The notes under the pieces: generated by a model
The model's input: only the letters and a program-made list of their open reading frames with translations
Told to the model about the DNA's origin: nothing
Database searches by the model: none
Assembly: GCA_045126215.1 (NCBI GenBank)
Contig: JBGVOD010000056.1
Span: 1 to 24,847 of the forward strand
Reading direction: 5' to 3'
From: SVEL01 sp045126215
GTDB lineage: Bacteria; Bacillota; Clostridia; Lachnospirales; Lachnospiraceae
DNA length: 24,847 nt
Translations under genes and position numbers: made by a program
Shown: positions 14,979 through 23,092 of the stretch, piece by piece
Numbering within the stretch: the first letter of the stretch is position 1
Layout: each line of letters begins with the position of its first letter

Positions 14979-15719
14979 ATGAGATACGAAGAATTTACTA
15001 TTGAAGGTAGAAACGCAGTAATAGAGGCATTAAGAGCAGGAAAAACAATTGATAAATTGTTCATTCTTGATGGATGTCATGATGGAGCAGTTAATACTAT
15101 TGTAAAAGAAGCAAAAAAAGCAGATGCAATTATTAGTTATGTTCCAAAGGAAAGACTTGACAATATGTCAAAAACAGGTTGTCATCAAGGTGTAATTGCA
15201 CATGCGGCAGCATATGAATATGTAGATGTATCGGATATTCTTCAAAATGCCAGAAACAAAGGGGAAGACCCATTTATTTTTCTGTTAGATAATATAGAAG
15301 ATCCTCATAATCTTGGAGCAATTATCAGGACTGCAAATCTTGCAGGAGCACATGGTGTTATTATTCCAAAAAGAAGAGCTGTAGGACTTACAGCTACAGT
15401 TGCCAAGACATCTGCGGGAGCACTTAATTATACTCCGGTAGCAAAGGTTACAAATATTTCAAATACAATTGAAGAATTGAAAAAAGAAGGTATGTGGTTT
15501 GTCTGTGCAGATATGGGCGGAGACACTATGTATAATCTTAATTTAAAAGGTTCTATTGGACTTGTTATTGGTAATGAGGGTGAAGGGGTAAGCAGACTTG
15601 TAAAGGAAAAATGTGATTTTGTAGCATCCATTCCTATGAAGGGTAATATAGATTCACTGAATGCTTCTGTTGCAGCAGGAGTCCTTGCATATGAAATTGT
15701 TAGACAAAGAATGATTTAA
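14979..15719 (+). CDS. rlmB: 23S rRNA (guanosine-2'-O-)-methyltransferase RlmB, SpoU/TrmH family
   Basis: This 246-residue protein methylates a ribose in 23S rRNA (G2251 in E. coli numbering) using SAM. It has an N-terminal substrate-binding domain (IEGRNAVIEALRAGKTIDKLFI...) and a C-terminal SPOUT knot. SPOUT motifs are NLGAIIRTA with N111 and R117, IGLVIGNEGEGV at about 193-204, and IPMKGNIDSLNASVAAG at 218-234, which together bind SAM in the trefoil knot. A GAGGA ribosome binding site precedes the ATG. Other SpoU members have similar motifs, but the length, N-terminal domain and position after mrnC support RlmB (YacO-type). Confidence 0.94.
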   Translation: MRYEEFTIEGRNAVIEALRAGKTIDKLFILDGCHDGAVNTIVKEAKKADAIISYVPKERLDNMSKTGCHQGVIAHAAAYEYVDVSDILQNARNKGEDPFIFLLDNIEDPHNLGAIIRTANLAGAHGVIIPKRRAVGLTATVAKTSAGALNYTPVAKVTNISNTIEELKKEGMWFVCADMGGDTMYNLNLKGSIGLVIGNEGEGVSRLVKEKCDFVASIPMKGNIDSLNASVAAGVLAYEIVRQRMI

Positions 15720-15749
15720 AATTGTTGTATAATTTGAGAGGGCAGAAAA

Positions 15750-16919
15750 ATGGAATATGTTTATCCGGACTACTATAGCGAATTTATGTGTATAGCAGAC
15801 AAATGTGAAAATACATGTTGCTCAGGTTGGGGGATTGTCATTGATAGAAAAACAATGAAAAAATACGTGAATTATAATGGTGAATTTCGAAATCGCCTTT
15901 TAAATTCAATTGATTTTGATGATAGTTCCTTTATGCAGTATGATGGAAAGTGTGCTTTCTTAAATGAAGACAATTTATGTGATATTATATGTGAAACAAA
16001 TAGTGATATGCTATGTAAAACATGCAGAAGGTATCCGAGACATTATGAAGAGTTTGAAAATATTCGTGAAATATCATTGTCAATATCATGTCCTGAAGCA
16101 TGTCGTATTATTTTAGATAATAAAAATAAAGTCAAGCTAAAAAGAGAAATCAAGGACATGCCAGAGGAGATGTATGAAGAATTTGATTTTCTACTTTTTA
16201 CAAAACTTTCTGATATTAGAGATTTATTTTTTAAAATTGCATATAACCGAAGGTATGGCATTTGGCAGAGAATGGGTATATTGCTTGCAATGGGGCACGA
16301 TTTGGATACAAGAATAAGAAAAGGCGAATTATTTCATATAGACAGAATGCTTTCACGATATGAAAAAGAAAGATTTATAAATCTGGCAGCAGCAAGGATA
16401 AAAGAAGTATCTGGTGTAATTAATAGCAATACAGATATTGAAGATATAAGAATAAAAAGAAGAGAAAAAAATAAACTCATAAAAAACCTCCATAGAATGG
16501 AAGTGCTTGACAGATCTTTTAAGAAACAAATGACTGAATACGAAAGAATTCTTAGTGATATAAGTGATAAAGATTATGACAGATTATATCAGAAGTTCCT
16601 AAAGTACTATAAGAATGGAAAGTTTGAGTATGAACAGATATTTGTATATTTTCTGTATGTATATTATCTTGGTGCTGTGTATGATGAAAGAGAATATGAT
16701 AAAGTAGTATTTGCAGTTTCAAATACGATAATAATAAGAGAGTTTGATTTTGCAATATGGCTCAAGAATAATAGGCTTGACTTTGATATGCAGGTAGACT
16801 TTGTACATAAATTTGCAAGAGAGATTGAACATTCTGACTTGAATTTAAAGTATTATGAAGGTCTTATAAAATATAATAAGGAGTACAAGCTGAATAATAT
16901 TTTACTCGGATTATTTTAA
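15750..16919 (+). CDS. FliB-like lysine-N-methylase family, cysteine-rich protein
   Basis: A 389-residue protein with the cysteine pattern of the FliB family, known for N-methylating lysines of flagellin in Salmonella. The N-terminus reads YYSEFMCIADKCENTCCSGWG, with C14, C19, C23 and C24. Further cysteines follow in GKCAFLNEDNLCDIICE, MLCKTCRRYPRHYE and SISCPEACR, enough for an iron-sulfur or zinc cluster. The C-terminal half is charged and helical with FVYFLYVYYLGAVYDEREYD, typical of the family. No flagellin or flagellar gene is in the window, so the target is unknown; many Clostridia carry copies away from flagellar loci. GAGAGGG precedes the start, 30 bases after rlmB. Its stop overlaps the convergent oppF stop by 9 bases. 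Confidence 0.8.
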   Translation: MEYVYPDYYSEFMCIADKCENTCCSGWGIVIDRKTMKKYVNYNGEFRNRLLNSIDFDDSSFMQYDGKCAFLNEDNLCDIICETNSDMLCKTCRRYPRHYEEFENIREISLSISCPEACRIILDNKNKVKLKREIKDMPEEMYEEFDFLLFTKLSDIRDLFFKIAYNRRYGIWQRMGILLAMGHDLDTRIRKGELFHIDRMLSRYEKERFINLAAARIKEVSGVINSNTDIEDIRIKRREKNKLIKNLHRMEVLDRSFKKQMTEYERILSDISDKDYDRLYQKFLKYYKNGKFEYEQIFVYFLYVYYLGAVYDEREYDKVVFAVSNTIIIREFDFAIWLKNNRLDFDMQVDFVHKFAREIEHSDLNLKYYEGLIKYNKEYKLNNILLGLF

Positions 16920-17957
16920 ACGTTTATGACATGAAACAAAGTGATTGTCTTCGTACTCTTTTAGTGTAGGTATTGTGGTTTTACAGATATCCATTCTATA
17001 AGGACATCTGTTAAAATAAGCACATCCGTTTACCGTATCTGAATGATATTCATCAGAAGTCTCGTTGTTTGAAGTAATTTCGCAAGTTTCTACTATATCT
17101 GGAGAAATATTTTTCACAGAACCCGGAACAGCATTTAGGAGTGAAAGTGTGTATGGATGGAGAGGAGTTGCAAATAAATCATCAGTATATGCAAGCTCTA
17201 CAATCTTTCCATTATACATAACTGCTACTCTGTCACTCATATATTTTACAACACTGATATTATGAGAAATAAACAGGTAAGTAAGACCATTCTTCTTCTT
17301 TATTTTTTTTAAGAGATTAAGAATCTGTGCCTGAATTGAAACATCAAGTGCAGAAACTGCCTCGTCACAAACTATAAAGCGGGGATTTGTTGCAAGACAT
17401 CTTGCTATACAGATACGTTGACGCTGCCCGCCAGAGAATTGATGAGGATATCTATCTGCCATTTCAGAATCTAATCCACATTTTTTCATTAAATCAAAGA
17501 CAAATTCCTTAAGTAAAGGATCATTTTTCTTGTAAATATTATGAATAACAGGACCTTCGCTGATTAATTCATATACTGTCATTGAAGGGTTTAATGAAGA
17601 AAATGGATCTTGGAATATAAGCTGAAGATCATTTCTAATTGGACGTATTTCTTTTTCGCTAAGTTCTAAAAGATTAACAGGGATATTGTCTCTATAATAA
17701 AGAACTTCACCTTCAGTATTTTTATAAAGATTTAAAATACATTTTCCAAGGGTTGATTTTCCACATCCGGATTCACCTACTAATCCCAAAGTTTCATCTT
17801 CATAAATATCAAGAGAAATATCATCATTTGCAATGAGTATTGATGATTCACTTGATTTTTTTTTAGATGAAAAACTTTTCGTTAAATTTTTTATTTTTAT
17901 AAGAATCTTTGTATTTTTTAAAGTATTTGTATTAATATTGTTATCTTTGTTATTCAT
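16911..17957 (-). CDS. oppF: oligopeptide ABC transporter ATPase, OppF type
   Basis: A 348-residue ATPase of the peptide/nickel (Opp/Dpp) importer family. Walker A is GESGCGKST at 61-69, the signature FSGGQ at 174-178, Walker B FIVCDE at 194-199, and the H-loop lies in FISHNIS. After the nucleotide-binding domain comes the Opp-type C-terminal region with NGCAYFNRCPYRMDIC...HFVSCH, a cysteine pattern seen in OppD/OppF/DppF where it can bind an iron-sulfur cluster. The N-terminal 40 residues are an unusual Asn/Lys/Ser-rich low-complexity extension. A strong AGGAGG precedes the start, which overlaps oppD by 8 bases. OppF normally pairs with OppD to power two permeases, but none is in the window. 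Confidence 0.92.
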   Translation of the reverse strand: MNNKDNNINTNTLKNTKILIKIKNLTKSFSSKKKSSESSILIANDDISLDIYEDETLGLVGESGCGKSTLGKCILNLYKNTEGEVLYYRDNIPVNLLELSEKEIRPIRNDLQLIFQDPFSSLNPSMTVYELISEGPVIHNIYKKNDPLLKEFVFDLMKKCGLDSEMADRYPHQFSGGQRQRICIARCLATNPRFIVCDEAVSALDVSIQAQILNLLKKIKKKNGLTYLFISHNISVVKYMSDRVAVMYNGKIVELAYTDDLFATPLHPYTLSLLNAVPGSVKNISPDIVETCEITSNNETSDEYHSDTVNGCAYFNRCPYRMDICKTTIPTLKEYEDNHFVSCHKRLK

Positions 17958-18939
17958 TTTTTCCTCCTGCTATTTCTGGATAGAAACATCTGATAGAATG
18001 ATTTTTTTCAATTTCAAGAAGCTTAGGTTCTTCTTTTTGGCATTTTTCAGTACAGTATTTACAGCGTTCGCTGAATTTACACCCAACAGGAAGATTATCA
18101 GGAGATGGAACAATACCATCAATGCTCGTAAGAGAAGAGTCTCTTTGTGTATCAAGTGTTGGAACTGAATTTAAAAGTCCTTTGGTATATGGATGAATGT
18201 ATGAGCTATTTCCAAATAGTAAAGATGTATCTGCATATTCAACAATCACACCACAATACATTATTGCCACTTTGTCAGAAAAATCATTTACAATGCCAAG
18301 GTCATGTGTAATGAAAATTATAGAGGTATCATTTTTATCCTTTAGCTCTTTCATTAATTTTAATATTTCAGCCTGTATAGTTACATCGAGAGCAGTTGTT
18401 GGTTCGTCTGCTATAAGGATTTTTGGTTTCAACATTAATGCCATTGCAATCATCACTCTTTGACGCATTCCACCTGATAAATTATGTGGATATTCTTCCA
18501 TAACACGTTCAGGTTTTTTTATTTTAACATTTTTCAACATATCCAATGAAATATTATAAGCCTCTTTTTTGTTATTTACCCCATGCACAGCTAAAACTTC
18601 CATAAGTTGTTTTTTTATTTTTAAAACAGGATTAAGGGACGTCATAGGTTCTTGGAAAATCATTGAGATATCATTTCCACGAATACTTTGTAATTCTTTT
18701 TTAGAAAGTGTTAATATATTTTTGTTTTTAAAGAAAATTTCCCCATCTGTTACCTTTGCATTACTGTCTAAAAGACCAAGTATGCTCATTGCCGTAACGC
18801 TCTTTCCACAACCACTTTCACCTACAATGCTTAAAACTTCGCCTTCGTTTATAGACAAATCTACACCGTTAATTATTTTAAGGGGTCCTTTTTTCGTACC
18901 AAAATTTATATGAAGATTTTTTATTTCAAGTAAACTCAT
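17950..18939 (-). CDS. oppD: oligopeptide ABC transporter ATPase, OppD type
   Basis: A 329-residue ATPase, partner of the downstream OppF. Motifs are Walker A GESGCGKS at 40-47, MIFQEPMTSLNP (Q-loop, about 93-104), signature LSGGM at 154-158, Walker B ILIADE at 174-179 and FITHDLG (H-loop). The C-terminus has the family's IPHP-like block (SIDGIVPSPDNLPVGCKF) and a CxxxxCxxCxxxC-type cluster region ending IRCFYP. AAAGGA precedes the ATG and a consensus promoter lies about 50 bases upstream. In complete operons the order is binding protein, two permeases, OppD, OppF; here oppD is the first gene of its transcript, so the ATPases must serve permeases encoded elsewhere or one shared with another system. 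Confidence 0.92.
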   Translation of the reverse strand: MSLLEIKNLHINFGTKKGPLKIINGVDLSINEGEVLSIVGESGCGKSVTAMSILGLLDSNAKVTDGEIFFKNKNILTLSKKELQSIRGNDISMIFQEPMTSLNPVLKIKKQLMEVLAVHGVNNKKEAYNISLDMLKNVKIKKPERVMEEYPHNLSGGMRQRVMIAMALMLKPKILIADEPTTALDVTIQAEILKLMKELKDKNDTSIIFITHDLGIVNDFSDKVAIMYCGVIVEYADTSLLFGNSSYIHPYTKGLLNSVPTLDTQRDSSLTSIDGIVPSPDNLPVGCKFSERCKYCTEKCQKEEPKLLEIEKNHSIRCFYPEIAGGKNE

Positions 18940-18989
18940 AAGGTATATCCTTTCAATAGTTTCAAATACTAGTTCAAACAGTTATGATG

Positions 18990-19018
18990 ATTTTATACTA
19001 TTATATCTTTAGTGTCAA
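18990..19018 (-). promoter_or_regulatory. promoter of oppD-oppF
   Basis: On the minus strand, TTGACA (19018-19013) is followed after 17 bases by TAAAAT (18995-18990). It lies about 50 bases before the oppD ATG. The same segment on the plus strand has TATACT at 18994-18999, a possible -10 for the divergent aminopeptidase, so the two promoters may overlap. Confidence 0.75.
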
Positions 19019-19073
19019 AATAAAATATTAATAAAAATATAAATATACATATTAAGATAAAGGTGGTAATATA

Positions 19074-19124
19074 ATGACAAAATATCTAGAGGGGAAGAAT
19101 AGAGGTATGTTATGGAAGAAATAA
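19074..19124 (+). CDS. possible 16-residue leader peptide overlapping pepP
   Basis: An ATG at 19074 is preceded by AAAGGTGG at good spacing and opens a frame encoding MTKYLEGKNRGMLWKK before TAA at 19122-19124. The frame overlaps the start of the aminopeptidase gene (ATG 19112) by 13 bases in another frame. Translation of this short ORF would pass ribosomes across the aminopeptidase start and could couple or modulate its initiation. The evidence is only the ribosome binding site and the arrangement; chance is a real alternative. Confidence 0.35.
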   Translation: MTKYLEGKNRGMLWKK

Positions 19125-20905
19125 ATAAAAGAATAAATGAACTCAGACATTTGATGTATGACAATGGTATAGATGTCTATATTGTATGCACAGATGATTA
19201 TCATAATTCAGAATATGTAGGTGATTATTTTAAGGAAAGGGAATTTATTTCGGGCTTTACGGGCTCAGCTGGTATTGCTGTAATTACCAATGATGAAGCT
19301 TTGTTATGGACTGATGGAAGATATTTTATTCAGGCTGAGATGGAATTAAAAGACAGTGAATTCAAACTTATGAAAATAGGAGTGCCAGGCGTAAAGAAGA
19401 TATCAGAATACTTGTGCGACACAATGCTGGATGGGGATACTTTAGGATTTGATGGAAGAACAGTTTCAGTTGCTTTCGTAAAAAATATCGATGAAGGATT
19501 AAAAGGTAGAAAAGTTAATCTCGTATATGATGTGGATTTAATTGACTATATATGGAGTGATAGACCTGAATTATCGAAAAAACCTGTGTTTGAGCTGGAT
19601 ATAAAATATGCAGGGGTATCAAGAGAGGAAAAAATATCAAAGATACGAAGTGAGATGGAAAAAACAGGAGCAGATGTGCTTCTTATTACTGCATTGGATG
19701 AAATTGCATGGATATTAAATCTTAGAGGTGATGATGTTCTGTGCAACCCTGTTTTTTTAGCATATATGATTATTGAAAAAGATAAAGTTCATTTATTCAT
19801 TAATGAATCTATTCTAAATGAAAATATCAAAGAAAAGCTTATAGAAACAGGTGTAAGCATAAACAGATATAATGATTTTTACAGTAAAATCAATGAATAT
19901 AAGGAAAAGGTTATAATGTATGATCCTCATAAGATTAATTTTATGACGGAAAGATCCATAGATGAGAACAACAAGATTATTATTGATAAAAGTCCTGTTG
20001 AACGTATGAAAGCAATAAAGAATGAAATAGAATATAACAATATTATTAAAGCTCATATCAAGGACGGTGTTGCTGTTACAAAATTTATGTATTGGTTAAA
20101 AAATAATGTTGGAAAGATTGACATTACAGAGATAAGTGCTGCAGAAAAACTAGAGGAATTTAGAAGAGAACAGGATAATTATCTTGGACCAAGCTTTGAA
20201 CCTATTGTGGCATATGGTGCTCATGGCGCAATAGTTCATTATAGTGTAAACAAGAAAACGGATGTTGTGATTGAAAATAAAGGATTACTTCTTTCAGATA
20301 CAGGAGGACATTATATTGAAGGTACTACTGATATTACAAGAACATTTGCATTTTCGGATTTGACAGATGAAGAGAAAAAATCATTCACACTAGTTCTTGC
20401 AGGTCATCTGAATCTTGCAAATGCAAAATTCAAATACGGAATTACAGGTATGAATCTGGACTATCTTGCCAGAGGACCGCTTTGGAGAGAAGGGCTTGAT
20501 TATAATCATGGGACAGGACATGGAGTTGGATATCTTTTAAATGTGCATGAAGGACCAAATTCAATTGGTTGGCAAAGTTCTGCAAGGAGAACGACAAATA
20601 CTGTATTTGAGGAGGGAATGATAACTTCCAATGAGCCAGGAGTATATTTTGAAGGGAAATTCGGTATTCGTCATGAAAATATGATTTTGTGCTTAAAAGA
20701 TGAGGAAAATGAATATGGTCAGTTTATGAAATTCGTAAATCTTACTATGGTTCCTTTTGATTTGGATGGTGTAGATAAAAAGTATCTCTCTGATAGGGAA
20801 GTTATGTGGCTTAATGAATATCATAAAGAAGTTTACGAAAAAATATCACCATATCTTAATGAGGATGAAAGAGAATGGCTAAAAAGAGCAACAAGAAGCA
20901 TATAA
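19112..20905 (+). CDS. pepP: Xaa-Pro aminopeptidase, M24B family with creatinase N-domains
   Basis: A cytoplasmic metallopeptidase removing N-terminal residues before proline. At 597 residues it is of the long, eukaryote-like APP1 type: two creatinase-like N-terminal domains (about 1-130 with YIVCTDDYHNSEY and GFTGSAG...LLWTDGRYF; about 165-300), then the pita-bread catalytic domain. The five metal ligands are visible: D396 (LSDTGGHY), D407 (GTTDITRTF), H470 (NHGTGHGVGY), E508 (TSNEPGVY) and E522 (FGIRHENM). A final 60-residue segment with WLNEYHKEVYEKISPYL is typical of this subgroup. AGAGG at about 19100 supports the start. It is divergent from oppDF with a shared upstream region, which suggests linked peptide uptake and breakdown (inference). 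Confidence 0.95.
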   Translation: MEEINKRINELRHLMYDNGIDVYIVCTDDYHNSEYVGDYFKEREFISGFTGSAGIAVITNDEALLWTDGRYFIQAEMELKDSEFKLMKIGVPGVKKISEYLCDTMLDGDTLGFDGRTVSVAFVKNIDEGLKGRKVNLVYDVDLIDYIWSDRPELSKKPVFELDIKYAGVSREEKISKIRSEMEKTGADVLLITALDEIAWILNLRGDDVLCNPVFLAYMIIEKDKVHLFINESILNENIKEKLIETGVSINRYNDFYSKINEYKEKVIMYDPHKINFMTERSIDENNKIIIDKSPVERMKAIKNEIEYNNIIKAHIKDGVAVTKFMYWLKNNVGKIDITEISAAEKLEEFRREQDNYLGPSFEPIVAYGAHGAIVHYSVNKKTDVVIENKGLLLSDTGGHYIEGTTDITRTFAFSDLTDEEKKSFTLVLAGHLNLANAKFKYGITGMNLDYLARGPLWREGLDYNHGTGHGVGYLLNVHEGPNSIGWQSSARRTTNTVFEEGMITSNEPGVYFEGKFGIRHENMILCLKDEENEYGQFMKFVNLTMVPFDLDGVDKKYLSDREVMWLNEYHKEVYEKISPYLNEDEREWLKRATRSI

Positions 20906-20931
20906 AAACTTTTGAAAAAATTTGAAATACC

Positions 20932-20960
20932 TTGACAGTAGAACTTTTTTTGAGTATATT
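20932..20960 (+). promoter_or_regulatory. promoter of tRNA-Thr
   Basis: TTGACA (20932-20937), a spacer of 17, and TATATT (20955-20960), ending 16 bases before the tRNA. A consensus-type promoter for a single tRNA transcript. Confidence 0.85.
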
Positions 20961-20976
20961 TATGCAGTAATGAAAA

Positions 20977-21049
20977 GCTGGTATGGCACAGGTGGTAGCG
21001 CACTTCATTGGTAATGAAGAGGTCACGGGTTCGAGTCCCGTTACTAGCT
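20977..21049 (+). tRNA. tRNA-Thr (anticodon GGT)
   Basis: A 73-nt cloverleaf. The acceptor GCTGGTA pairs with TACTAGC (one G-T). The anticodon stem is CTTCA/TGAAG with loop TTGGTAA, giving anticodon GGT for ACC/ACU. The T stem is ACGGG/CCCGT with loop TTCGAGT, and the discriminator is T. The D stem GCAC/GCGC contains an A-C mismatch, while all other stems are intact. CCA is not encoded. Confidence 0.94.
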
Positions 21050-21057
21050 TTTGGATG

Positions 21058-21094
21058 ATTGAGCTTAAAGTTTTTACTTTAAGCTCAATTTTCT
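21058..21094 (+). terminator. intrinsic terminator after tRNA-Thr
   Basis: A 13-bp perfect inverted repeat, ATTGAGCTTAAAG (21058-21070) with CTTTAAGCTCAAT (21077-21089), around a TTTTTA loop. It is followed by a short T-rich stretch. It begins 9 bases after the tRNA. The T-tract is short, but stem length makes termination likely. Confidence 0.8.
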
Positions 21095-21199
21095 TATAAC
21101 GTTAGGATGTTAAAGGAGCTTTGTGAATTATTTTGGCATATTACACAACATTTATATGCATTTGATACTTTTGTAGGATATGAGAGTTTCTTAATGTCC

Positions 21200-21228
21200 T
21201 TTACTTATATTTGTATTTAGTGTAAAAT
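21200..21228 (+). promoter_or_regulatory. possible promoter of glnS
   Basis: TTTACT (21200-21205) and TAAAAT (21223-21228) at a 17-base spacing, in the gap between the tRNA-Thr terminator and glnS. It is a moderate match. If used, the mRNA would have a leader of about 150 bases. Confidence 0.5.
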
Positions 21229-21386
21229 ATAGAATATATGTTTAGTGTTGCAAGCATTTTTGCTGCAAGCTTTTGCAAGAGCAACTCTTTATTGCGATTT
21301 GATTGTAATTCACTCGTACCTTTTGTTTTAGACTAAATGATAAGAGGTGTTCTTTTTAAATCTAATACACAACTTAGGAGGCTATC
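21229..21386 (+). other. long 5' leader region of glnS with pairing potential
   Basis: The gap from 21095 to 21386 has no convincing gene. From the probable start near 21235, the leader contains three TGCAAG elements (from 21249, 21264 and 21274), AGCA/TGCT pairing at 21253-21264, and an outer GTTGC/GCAAC pair (21247-21251 with 21281-21285). Alternative pairings look possible. I do not see T-box landmarks or a known riboswitch consensus. An AGGAGG ribosome binding site lies just before the glnS ATG. Confidence 0.35.
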
Positions 21387-23078
21387 ATGGAAGAAAAGAT
21401 GGAAGAAAAAATAGAAGAAAAAGAAGTGGTTTCAAAGAACTTTATCGAACAGATTATTGAGAAGGATTTGGAAGAGGGAGTTTATGACCACGTTACCACC
21501 AGATTTCCTCCAGAACCAAATGGATATCTTCATATTGGACATGCAAAGTCAATTCTTTTAAATTATGGATTGGCAAAGAAATATAATGGAAAGTTTAATA
21601 TGCGTTTTGACGATACAAATCCAACAAAAGAAAAGATGGAATTTGTAGAATCAATTAAAAAGGATGTTGAATGGCTTGGTGCAGATTTTGAGGACAGATT
21701 GTTTTTTGCATCTAACTATTTTGAACAGATGTATGACGGCGCTATTAAGCTTATCAAAAAGGGAAAAGCATATGTATGTGATCTGACAGCAGATGAAATA
21801 AGAGAATATAGAGGTTCGTTAACTGAACCTGGCAAGGAAAGCCCATACAGAAATAGAAGTGTAGAAGAAAACTTAAAATTATTTGAAGAAATGAAAAATG
21901 GTGTGTACAAGGATGGAGAAAAGGTTTTACGTGCAAAGATTGATATGACATCACCTAATATTAATATGAGAGATCCAATTATATATAGAGTTGCACATAT
22001 GACACATCACAATACAGGAGATAAGTGGTGCATCTATCCTATGTATGATTTTGCACATCCTATTGAGGATGCTGTTGAAGGAGTTACACACTCTATTTGT
22101 ACATTAGAGTTTGAAGATCACAGACCATTATATGAGTGGGTTGTAAATGAACTCGAGTATCCTATGCCACCAAAGCAGATAGAGTTTGCAAAATTATATC
22201 TTACAAATGTTGTTACTGGTAAGAGATATATTAAGAAACTTGTTGAAGATGGTATTGTTGATGGATGGGATGATCCAAGGCTTGTTTCTATTAGCGCCCT
22301 TAGAAGAAGAGGTTTCACACCTGAATCAATAAAGAATTTTGTTGAGTTATGTGGTGTTTCAAAGGCTAACAGTTCTGTTGATTATGCAATGCTTGAATAT
22401 TGTATAAGAGAGGATTTAAAACTTAAAAAGTCAAGAATAATGGCTGTATTGGATCCTATAAAGCTTATTATTGATAATTATCCTGAAGATCAGGTTGAAT
22501 ATTTTGATGTTTTAAACAATCAGGAGAATCCTGAACTTGGTTCAAGAAAGGTACCTTTTTCAAGAGAATTGTATATTGAAAGAGAAGACTTTATGGAGGA
22601 ACCACCAAAGAAATATTTCAGACTTTTTCCAGGTAATGAAGTAAGGTTAATGAATGCATATTTTGTAAAATGTGTTTCATATGAAAAGGATGAGAATGGA
22701 AACATAACAGAAGTACATTGTACTTATGATCCTGAAACAAGGAGTGGTTCAGGATTTACAGGACGTAAGGTAAAGGGAACTATTCACTGGGTAAGTGCAA
22801 AGGAAGCTTTAACTGTTGAAACAAGATTATATGAAAATATCGTTGATGAAGAAAAGGGTAAGCTCAATGAAGATGGAACATTGAATCTTAATCCAAATTC
22901 CCTTACAGTTATTGAAAAATGCTATGTGGAACCATCTGTTCGTGATGCGAAAGCATACGATAGTTTCCAGTTTGTAAGAAATGGATATTTTTGTGTTGAC
23001 TGCAAAGATTCTAAAGAGGAAAAATTAGTATTCAACAGAATAGTTTCACTTAAGAGTTCATTTAAAATTGAGAAGTAA
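21387..23078 (+). CDS. glnS: glutaminyl-tRNA synthetase
   Basis: A class I synthetase charging tRNA-Gln, 563 residues, usual length. FPPEPNGYLHIGHAKSI contains HIGH at 49-52. MRFDDTNPTKE, YPMYDFAHPIEDAVEGVTHSICTLEFEDHRPLYEW, WDDPRLVSISALRRRGFTPESI and IREDL are GlnRS-specific and distinguish it from GluRS. The KMSKS loop is altered: in the usual VMSKRKL position the protein has VVTGKRYIKKL (TGKR at 277-280). A C-terminal anticodon-binding beta-barrel domain follows (about 340-563). An AGGAGG ribosome binding site supports the start; the first 15 residues are a repetitive Glu/Lys stretch. A DUF2225 gene follows after 14 bases. Confidence 0.96.
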   Translation: MEEKMEEKIEEKEVVSKNFIEQIIEKDLEEGVYDHVTTRFPPEPNGYLHIGHAKSILLNYGLAKKYNGKFNMRFDDTNPTKEKMEFVESIKKDVEWLGADFEDRLFFASNYFEQMYDGAIKLIKKGKAYVCDLTADEIREYRGSLTEPGKESPYRNRSVEENLKLFEEMKNGVYKDGEKVLRAKIDMTSPNINMRDPIIYRVAHMTHHNTGDKWCIYPMYDFAHPIEDAVEGVTHSICTLEFEDHRPLYEWVVNELEYPMPPKQIEFAKLYLTNVVTGKRYIKKLVEDGIVDGWDDPRLVSISALRRRGFTPESIKNFVELCGVSKANSSVDYAMLEYCIREDLKLKKSRIMAVLDPIKLIIDNYPEDQVEYFDVLNNQENPELGSRKVPFSRELYIEREDFMEEPPKKYFRLFPGNEVRLMNAYFVKCVSYEKDENGNITEVHCTYDPETRSGSGFTGRKVKGTIHWVSAKEALTVETRLYENIVDEEKGKLNEDGTLNLNPNSLTVIEKCYVEPSVRDAKAYDSFQFVRNGYFCVDCKDSKEEKLVFNRIVSLKSSFKIEK

Positions 23079-23092
23079 GACGAGGTGATAAG

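Noticed and set aside
17833..18913. Plus-strand open frames of up to 114 codons opposite oppD and oppF
   Set aside because: oppD and oppF have complete ABC motifs on the minus strand; the opposite frames are Phe/Ser-rich antisense artefacts.
21096..21175. Short GTG-started frame of 17 codons at about 21123 after an AAAGGAG
   Set aside because: Very short, no promoter directly upstream since it follows a terminator, and no composition or motif support.
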